Source: Theocolax elegans
Taxonomy: Eukaryota; Arthropoda; Insecta; Hymenoptera; Cerocephalidae
Length of the DNA: 64,000 bases
Reading direction: 5' to 3'
Assembly: GCA_026168455.1 (NCBI GenBank)
Contig: CM047429.1
Coordinates: 32,509,850-32,573,849, forward strand
In this document: piece after piece, positions 56,760-64,000 of the stretch
Numbering within the stretch: position 1 is the stretch's first letter
Layout: every line of letters begins with the position of its first letter
Translations under genes and position numbers: made by a program
The notes under the pieces: generated by a model
Databases searched by the model: none
Told to the model about the DNA's origin: nothing
What the model saw: the letters and a program-made list of their open reading frames with translations, nothing else

Positions 56760-58640
56760 AAATATACAATTGATCCCTAATATACTAATTTCTGAGTTAT
56801 TTCAGGATAACTCCAATAATTACGGGATATCCTATATATTTCGGGAATTTCTGAATAGTAGCGAAATAAGACCACTAATTACGGGATTTCGTGGATATTT
56901 CGGAATTTCTGAGGTGCCTAGGGGTGATTCTACTAATTGCGGGATTTCCTGGACTTTTCGGCAAATTTCTGAGATATTGCGGGATCATTCCACTGATTAC
57001 GGGATTCACTGGATATTTCAGGAACTTCTTAGGTGCTTCGGGATGATTCTACTAATTGCGAGATTTCTTGGATATTTCAGGAACTTCTTAGGTGCTTCGG
57101 GATGATTCTACTAATTGCGAGATTTCCTGGATATTTCGGAAATTTCTGAGGTATAACGGGTAACTTTAATAATTTTAGGATTTCCTGGATATTTTGGGAA
57201 TTTCTGATGTATCCCGGAATAATTCTTCTAATTACGAGATTTACTTAATTTTTCGGAAATTTCTGAGGAATTGCCGGATAAGTTCACTAATTACGGGATT
57301 CCCTGCATATTCGGGAGTAGCTCATGAATTACGGGATAACTCAATTAATTACGGGATAACCTGTATATTTCCTGGATTTTTCGGGAATTTCTGAGGTATG
57401 GCAGGTAACTTTACTAATTTAAGGATTTCCTGGATATTTTGGGAATTTCTGCTGTATCCCGGAATCATTCCACTGATTACGGGATTTCCTGGACATTTCG
57501 GGAATTTATGAGGTATTTCGAGATGGCTCCAATTTTTTTGGGAATTCCAGGTGATTTCGGGATTTCTAAAGTATTACAGGAAAATTCCATTAATATCGGG
57601 AGTTTCTGGAGAATTCGGGAATTTCAACGTACTCCAGGATAACTCAAATAATAACAGGATTTCCTGGATATTTCGGGAATTTCTGAGGTACTTCGGATGA
57701 TTCTACTAAATGCTAGATTTGCTGGATATTTTGGGCATTTCTGAGGTCTTTCGGGATGACTCTACTAATTACGAGATTTCCTGGATATTATGGGAATTTC
57801 TTAGATATTCCGAAATAACTTTACTAATTATGGGATTTCAGGATATTTCGGCAATTTCTGTGGTATTCCACTGATTACGGGATTTCCTGGATATTTCGAC
57901 AATTTTTTAGGCATTCCGGGATCATATCTCTAATTACGGGATTTCCTGGATATTTCGGGAATTCCAGAGTTATTTCGGGATAACTCCACTAATTTTGGGA
58001 TTTCCTGGATATTTCGGGATTTTCTGAGGTATTCTGGGATTACTCCACTAATTACGGGATTTCCTGGATATTTCGGGAATTTCTAAGTTACTACACGATA
58101 ACTCCACTAATTACGGGATTTCCTAGATATTTTGTGAATTTATGAGGAATATCGGGATAATTGCATTATTTACGGGATATTTCGGGAATTTCTTAGATAT
58201 TCCTGGATAACTCCGCTAATTCTGGGGTTTCCAGGATGTTCGTGAATTTCTGAGGTATTCCGGGATAACGCCAAAAGTTATGGAAGTTCCTGGATATTTT
58301 TAGAGATATTCTGAAGTATTCCGGGTTAACACAAATAATAATGGGATTTTTTTAATATTTCGGAATTTCCGAAGAATTGCGGGATAACTGCGCTAATGGC
58401 GGAATTTACTGGATATTTAGGGAATTACTGAGGTATTTCAGGATGATTATACTAATTTTGGAATTTCCAGGCGATTTCGGGAACTCTGAGGTATTGCGGG
58501 ATTACTCCTTCAATTACGGGATTTTCTGGATATATCGAGAATTTTTGAGGCATTCCGGGATTATATCTCTAATTACGGGATTTCCTGGATATTTCGGTAA
58601 TTGCTGAGGTATTCCTATTCTTACGTATTCTGGGATAACT
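56760..58640 (+). repeat. 59-bp satellite block S5
   Basis: Diverged monomers, plus orientation (ACGGGATTTCCTGGATATTT). A 60-bp piece at 56990-57050 is repeated in the next monomer (CAGGAACTTCTTAGGTGCTT), showing local duplication. ORFs here are incidental. Confidence 0.93.
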
Positions 58641-59033
58641 CTTAAATTCTTAAATTAAAATTAAATTATTGAATTATTATTATTAAATTATTCTTGATTT
58701 AGAGTTATTTAAATATTATTAATTTATTTTAATTAAAAAATGTTCAGGGGACGTGCTTGACCCTGAAAATTGTATGTCAAGGTCAACTTTATTACTTGTA
58801 GTATTTTAGTCCAAATATGATATCCATAAATGATATGCATTACATGCATTTTTATCATTATGTATTATGAAAAATATATTAGTTTTTACTCTTAGCATGA
58901 CCCAGAATTAACAGCGAGGATGTGGCGTAAATTTGATTCCTTTGGGTACTTTATTTCCGTGAGTCCCCTTGCCTCTCCCGTTGGGGTGCTTTATTTCCGT
59001 GAGTCCCCTTGCCTCTCACCTCTAAATATTTAA
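58641..59033. repeat. AT-rich spacer with a 40-bp tandem duplication
   Basis: CTTTATTTCCGTGAGTCCCC and the following bases occur at about 58949 and again at about 58989, directly downstream of the truncated piggyBac gene. GGTCAA words near 58760 and 58785. No gene. Confidence 0.6.
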
Positions 59034-60493
59034 CTCAAAAATTCTGCCAATATGGGAGATGTATACCAGTTATCTATATACATAACATGACCCTTGTAAA
59101 AATAAGGTTGTAAGAAATGAGCGACAATATCCCCAGTAACACCCAAATCAAACTTCTGATAATAAATATCAGCGCCAGTGTAAACAATAAAACCCAAAAT
59201 GAATCCAGTCTCACAGTCTACTAATTCAAAAAGTTTGATACCAAATCGATTTCTTTTTAAAGGAACATACTGCTTGAATTGAAGCCTGCCTTTCCATAAT
59301 ACTAGCCTTTCATCTATGCACAAATTTTTTCCTGGGATAAGAGCTGCTGAGAATTTACTTTGTAGATAGTCTATTATTGGTTTTATTTTCACTAAAAGAT
59401 GATAAGCGATTTCCGAGGTATCTTCATTATCATGAAAATGTAAATGGCGTAAGATTTCAAGAAACCTATCACCAGACATTATATGATCGAAAATTGGAGT
59501 ATAAAGCATATTAGTTTATATTATATAAATATTATTATTTGAAGTATATTATTATATTATATATTATATATCATATTATTTGTAGTATAGAGAATCTTTA
59601 GACCAATTTTGAAGTTACCTTTTCGAATATGGCCCATCAGAATTGAAAGGCCAATAAAACATTCAAATTCATCTTTCGTAAGAGAAGGCCAAGTTTTCTG
59701 ATGGAATAGCCGATCTTCATGATTCTGACTTTCATAGCGATCCATCTCATCTTTAATTCTTACAATCAGAGGGGTATCAAAAAAGTATTTTAACCTTTAG
59801 AGGGCCGGAAAACGCCTAGAGGCGTAAACATTTTTTACATAAGTACTCAATTTTTTCATTTAAATAACTCAATTCAGGTGTGTGGGTTAACGAAGTCTCC
59901 AAATATGATTCTGCAACCAAAAAAATTAAATTCAAAATGGGGGATGCAATATGGCTAAGTTTCCAAGACATTTCCAGTTTCGATGTCAATCCTACTTGAA
60001 AATTATGTGTAGGAATTTCAGAAGTCACTAGTTACAATTTTTTATTCAAAATGCTCATGAAAATGAAATAAATTGTGCATTTAAACGTTTTTCTGAAATT
60101 TTAAAAATTTCAACATTTGGCCTTACCGTACCGGACCGGAATACGCCTCTAGACGTAAGGGGTCTGACTCAACAACATCGCAGCATAATTTGGCTCTAAC
60201 TCAGGTACCTTAGACCACATTCCTATAGAAAAATGCGATTTTGAAATTTTTCAAAACCCCGGCTCTCTAAAGGTTAAGAAATTGATTGCTTTATTTCCCG
60301 ATATAGAGATGTTAGGACTTATTTTAGAAGTACCTTGAAAATCTTTGATTGATGGATGAAAATACGCGTTTTCAAAAATTTGAGTCTCATCATAATCATT
60401 TTCTACCAAATCAACTTCATGAAATTGCTCATTCTCCAAATCTTATATTTCTGGTTCAGACTCGCCACTACTCCAAGTTCCAATATCTGCCAT
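59034..60493 (-). pseudogene. piggyBac transposase, interrupted by a MITE and truncated
   Basis: Start ATG at 60493 (MADIGTWSSGESEPE), then a TAA, then the acidic N-terminal part (NEQFHEVDLVENDYDETQIF). A 480-bp MITE interrupts at 59794-60273; the coding sequence continues in frame on the far side when the MITE and one TTAA copy are disregarded. Then DRYESQNHEDRLFHQ, a frame change and an AT-rich insertion near 59520-59590, and the catalytic core 59030-59509 with PGKNLCIDERLVLWKGRLQF and YIDNWYTSP, which carry two of the three catalytic Asp residues of piggyBac transposases. It stops at LAEFLS; the C-terminal third is missing. Confidence 0.88.
59790..60277. mobile_element. TTAA-flanked piggyBac-type MITE (480 bp) inside the transposase gene
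   Basis: Flanked by TTAA on both sides (59790-59793, 60274-60277), with terminal inverted repeats CCTTTAGAGGGCCGG and CCTTTAGAGAGCCGG (one mismatch). Inner subterminal repeats around CGCCTCTAGACG and CGCCTAGAGGCG. A 70-codon minus-strand ORF inside is not recognised. TTAA duplication is the signature of piggyBac transposition. Confidence 0.88.
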
Positions 60494-60900
60494 TTTATGA
60501 AAAATAATTGCTTGTATTTTTTAACAACTTAGTAAATAAAGAGAATGATGAAATAATAAGAATATTATCAATAAAAAAATCTTCCGCAAGAAAAAATAAC
60601 TATGTATTGGTCTGCCAAAAAACTAATAATAATAAATAGTTCAAAGAATCACTATGAAAATGCGTTTCATCAAACGCAACACTATTTATTTCGTATTCAA
60701 AACATTAAAATACGTTGGTATACCAATTTGCAAGTCGAAATACCGAATAAAAAATTTGACCTTGAAATCACTATTTCAAGGTCAAATATACTTTTTAGAA
60801 TAATAACACTATGTTTCCTGTTAATATTACCCCAGAAACAATTCCAAAATAATATGAGACCAAAGTGGTCGATATATCGACCAGTTCCGTCCTTAAAAGG
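60494..60900 (-). mobile_element. piggyBac 5' terminal region with inverted repeat end
   Basis: Ends at 60900 with CCTTTTAAGGACGGAACTGG (minus strand) followed by TTAA at 60901-60904: the 5' end of the autonomous element. A GGTCGATATATCGACC palindrome (about 60867-60882) and a TTGACCTTGAAAT hairpin (about 60756-60790) lie just inside. The plus-strand 100-codon ORF here is probably incidental. The other end was not found. Confidence 0.65.
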
Positions 60901-60904
60901 TTAA

Positions 60905-61204
60905 GCGACTACCCGACGACATAAGAAGACAAAACAATTGGTTAACGTTTCATTATCATGGGTTAAATTATTTTAAAGGTACGAGAAAAATGATTTCAAA
61001 GACTTGGAAGATGATAACGAACAACGGACGAAAAATTTATACACGTGGTATAGAAAAGTTGTTGATTTTACATAAATTGACAGTGTGTGAAGTAATTAAT
61101 TTGGAATATGACAAGATTTGTCCGTCATTTTAAAATCTACCTTGGAGCGATAAATACTGTATTCAGCACTGGTTAAAAAATACGCATTTATAATATAGCT
61201 GTGC
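60905..61204. other. Spacer, nothing recognised
   Basis: AT-rich sequence with no supported feature. Confidence 0.4.
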
Positions 61205-61468
61205 GTAAATAATGCGTTTCACTTAAAAGAGTGGTTGCGCTTACGCAAACAAGATATTATTGACGGATCTGTATTTAGCTTGCCAACACATCTTTGCGAT
61301 GAACAGTTTCGGAATTTTGAACCTTCTGACCTAGATTCGGTCACATACAGGTATTCCCGGAAGATCAGATTCCACGGGTGTGAACCGACGGAATTCATAT
61401 TCAATACTGATGACAACACAAAACTAGGAATGCATTCCCCGTTGAAAATATCCGTACAGATTCAGTAG
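61205..61468 (+). other. Unrecognised open stretch
   Basis: Open on both strands. The plus-strand reading (DIIDGSVFSLPTHLCDEQF ... LDSVTYRYSRKIRFHGCEP) has a balanced composition and higher GC than its flanks, so it may be a relic of an exon; no domain recognised. Confidence 0.25.
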
Positions 61469-62340
61469 TGATTCTAGACTGAAATCATTATATACTCAAT
61501 ATGAAATCATCAATGAATCAGTGCAAAATAATTACTGAATCAGAACAAACTTTTTCTAAAACGCATAAATGAATCCGCAATAATTCAATACAAAATCAGT
61601 GATGAAACAGTACTAATTCAGAGTAGAATCAGTATTGAAACCGTACAAAATTAATAATGAATCAGTATAAACTTCAATTTTATTCATTATTGCATTATTG
61701 GATTTATTAAATAAAGTATTTACATGTAATTTACTTGGATATCATAATAATGAATCTGAACGATGTATATTATGCCTCAATAATTACAAGACATAGAAAA
61801 TAAAAAATATATCGTTGTTTTATTGTTACAAATATTACAGTCGTTTTTTTATAATTATAAATTTATGTATATCAAAAAAATGTTAGACAATATTTACAAT
61901 CTTAATCAAGTCTATTTACATTGCTGCACTACAAAAAAATTTATTTCAAGATAAGTAGAGTCAAAGTTTTGGTACAAAGACAAGCGATTGGAGCAAAGTT
62001 GGTACATTAGTGGAAACTGCACTCTGCAAATAAGGTACAATGCAGTATTCTCTAATAAACAGTGGATGGTATTATGAAATTTACATTTATTATTAATAGT
62101 AAAATCATTTATTTCAGAAAAAAGACAGTATTTTTATACACAAACATTTACAATAAAAACATTTTATAAATTACATGTGTATTACTCCCTTAAATAATAA
62201 AGTGTTAATTTAAATTCAAATAGAAATAAATAAGTTATAACGAATAATATAACGAATAATATTAATAAAATCCACAATAACGATTATAAAGGGTTAAATC
62301 CAGGTTGTAATAAATTAACAACCAATTTTGATTTTAAAAA
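61469..62340. repeat. AT-rich region with degenerate AATCAGTA repeats
   Basis: 61475-61680 holds about ten spaced copies of words like GAATCAGT/AAATCAGTA, 15-30 bp apart. The rest is AT-rich without genes. Confidence 0.5.
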
Positions 62341-62341
62341 T

Positions 62342-62387
62342 TGTACGACGTTTCGTCTGCCAGGTTTTGCAGACCTCTTCAAGTACA
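62342..62387 (-). ncRNA. Hammerhead-like motif, orphan copy
   Basis: Minus strand: TGTAC, TTGAAGA, stem II GTCTGC, loop, GCAGAC, GAAA, CGTC, GTACA. Stem I (TGTAC/GTACA) and stem II are perfect and the cleavage triplet ends in C, but the conserved C3 is T. No GIY-YIG sequence was found nearby. Confidence 0.5.
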
Positions 62388-62451
62388 TAAATGTCAAACA
62401 GTTAGCAATGATCTTCCATTACTCGTAGATGAGTAGAGTCAAGTGACTTGA

Positions 62452-62465
62452 CTCTACTATATATA

Positions 62466-62499
<34 letters not shown>
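62452..62499. repeat. (AT)n microsatellite
   Basis: Almost pure TA/AT run adjacent to the large palindrome. Confidence 0.9.
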
Positions 62500-62502
<3 letters not shown>

Positions 62503-63026
62503 AGTCGGTGCTGCCGCCCTATGCCTACCGGCTATATAATTAATTTCTTTTCAACCACTATTTACAGCTATATACATTTTAAAAGTTAATACAATTCGCC
62601 CCAAGCTCTACAGACGGATCTACATATTTTCACTTAATTAATTAACGACGCGATCTAACTAAAGTAATTAATGAATCTAATCATACTGCCGGCGCATACC
62701 CACATCTACAACCGGCGAGTAGTATACGTGCGCGCGCTATAAACTAGTATATACGCATACATACGGGTGCGCGCACACGTATACTACTCGCCGGTTGTAG
62801 ATGTGGGTATGCGCCGGCAGTATGATTAGATTAATTAATTACTTTAGTGAGATCGCGTCGTTAATTAATAAAGTGAAAATATGTAGATCCGTCTGTAGAG
62901 CTTGGGGCGAATTGTATTAACTTTTAAAATGTATATAGCTGTAAATAGTGCTGTAAAGCTATAGCTGTGAATAGGTTGAAAAGAAATTAATTATATAGCC
63001 GGTAGGCATGGGACGGCAGCACCGAC
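62503..63026. mobile_element. 524-bp near-perfect palindrome (foldback element)
   Basis: AGTCGGTGCTGCCG at the left is mirrored at the right end, and the inverted match extends about 245 bp inward, to a GC-rich centre (CGGTTGTAGATGTGGGTATG arms) around a loop of roughly 30 bp. No coding sequence. Flanked left by an (AT)n run; no clear target duplication. Confidence 0.85.
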
Positions 63027-63080
63027 TGAATTACCGATATGGTAATTATTTATTTTTATTGCGCGCCTTCCGAGTGCCAG

Positions 63081-63212
63081 GGATGATTGGTTGCGTGATC
63101 GACCCAATAATTAATAGGTTGGTGGTGACGTAAACCACTATTATTGGATAATCGGCCTTGACGAAAATAAGATCAAGGCTGACTACGGTATCAATCACGC
63201 AATCAACCATCC
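63081..63212. mobile_element. 132-bp MITE with 19-bp inverted ends
   Basis: GGATGATTGGTTGCGTGAT at the left, mirrored with one mismatch as ATCACGCAATCAACCATCC at the right. An inner hairpin CCTTGAC/GATCAAGG lies near 63162-63178. Confidence 0.65.
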
Positions 63213-63640
63213 TAATCAACGCCGGTAGATAAGGAATAGATAGAAGATAGAGAAGGATAGCGATAGGGTGGGGAGGAAAATCCTTAATTTGGGAGGATCA
63301 AGCCACTGCGCAAGCCGGATGAAGAAGCCGGTCTTGATGATTCGCTTCGTAACTGGTAATACTATGACCAAGTGCAGTAGTCATATTTCAAAACCGTTTC
63401 GACCGATAGGTGGCTGCCAGTTACCCGCTATAGATTAGCGTGCGTGTAGGGCTTATATGGAGGCAAAGTAGGAAGGCAAAAGCGACTTTGATCATATTCT
63501 ATACCTTTACTTTGCCTCGTATATTAATAACGTGGCCAATAAAGGATTTTTTTGTCATAACCGAATGGCCAGTTTAGTTTCTGTGAAATTGAATCCCATC
63601 AACTCCGTGTCTAAGATTACATTTATAAAAAAACAAAAAT
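63213..63640. other. Spacer
   Basis: No gene. A 13-bp inverted pair (GGCAAAGTA near 63463; TACTTTGCC near 63509) could be a small MITE. The 72-codon ORF at 63532 is not supported by composition or similarity. Confidence 0.35.
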
Positions 63641-63649
63641 TTTCATATA

Positions 63650-63785
63650 TCACGTGTTTATCACATGGATATCAACGTGATAATCACGTGGAAAACTGGT
63701 CGAAAATCTCATGTGATTATCACGTGGATATCCACGTGACAATCACGTAGTTATCCACATGATAATCACGTGATAATTTTTAGTA
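63650..63785. repeat. Degenerate 12-bp palindromic repeat rich in CACGTG
   Basis: Five exact CACGTG hexamers (63651, 63685, 63721, 63733, 63767) and several one-base variants (CACATG, AACGTG, CATGTG) within units like TATCACGTGGAT. The perfect 18-bp palindrome CACGTGGATATCCACGTG lies at 63721-63738. Ends in TTTTTAGTAGGG, like the end of the MITE at 8117-8252, so it may be a MITE. Confidence 0.75.
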
Positions 63786-64000
63786 GGGAATGGTGTATGG
63801 ATAATCGTTTATACTCATGTGTGATGTTATTTTTTTTTTACCAAAAACTATGCTTCATTCTAGACAGGAAATCATCAAACTCCTAGCTCAAGTAAGAAAA
63901 ATATATATAAAAATAAACCAGTAACACTTTGGAAATATTCACGTGCTGTTGATGATTCAGATAAAGAAACTACTTTTGAAGAATCTTATTGGAAACATTT

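Noticed and set aside
60602..60904. 100-codon plus-strand ORF in the piggyBac terminal region
   Set aside because: Runs through subterminal palindromes and the inverted end of the transposon; no recognisable domain.

Overview
The window looks like a heterochromatin-like, AT-rich stretch of an animal genome, most likely an insect. Support comes from the mix of mobile elements (two Gypsy families, a young BEL/Pao element, Penelope-like elements, a Helitron, piggyBac), an SLC6 transporter relic of insect type, and the absence of any bacterial gene organisation. Hymenoptera is a guess and not proven. No intact host protein-coding gene was found. Nearly everything is mobile-element or satellite DNA in several layers of nesting.

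Layout. 1-6374: Gypsy element 1 on the minus strand (5' LTR, tRNA-Lys-type primer site, gag, -1 frameshift site, pol running off the left edge), broken only by in-frame stops. 6376-7451: a large palindromic DNA element. 7452-12700: AT-rich DNA with a MITE, a decayed Ala/Thr/Pro-rich repetitive region, an SLC6 transporter pseudogene, a 120-bp tandem repeat and an ORF of a multi-copy arthropod family. 13210-17867: a 59-bp satellite containing five near-identical 828-bp higher-order units. 17868-24070: three Penelope-like fragments with GIY-YIG domains and hammerhead-like motifs, a solo Gypsy LTR and a separate type III hammerhead-like fold. 24280-28370: a dead Helitron. 29326-29425: an assembly gap. 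31625-41130: the same satellite, split by a complete BEL/Pao retrotransposon whose LTRs differ by about 1.5%. 41150-51390: Gypsy element A (plus strand), interrupted by paired hairpins and by a LINE ORF1, ending in a long LTR. 51395-52430: satellite in inverse orientation. 52849-56115: Gypsy element B, same family as A, with an internal deletion. 56290-56700: LINE endonuclease relic. 56760-58640: satellite again. 59034-60900: piggyBac element with a TTAA-flanked piggyBac-type MITE inside its transposase. 61200-64000: palindromes, MITEs and a CACGTG-rich repeat.

How the parts relate. The satellite is the substrate into which at least the BEL element and one Penelope copy inserted (the latter leaves a 13-bp target duplication). 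The most interesting signals are RNA-level ones: a 68-nt type III hammerhead-like fold with complementary loops (22784-22851), five minimal hammerhead-like motifs tied to Penelope sequences whose stem II changes in a compensatory way, a textbook A AAA AAC slippery site between Gypsy gag and pol, and a UGA-CUA stop context between BEL gag and protease. All calls are by eye; element boundaries given with 'about' are uncertain.
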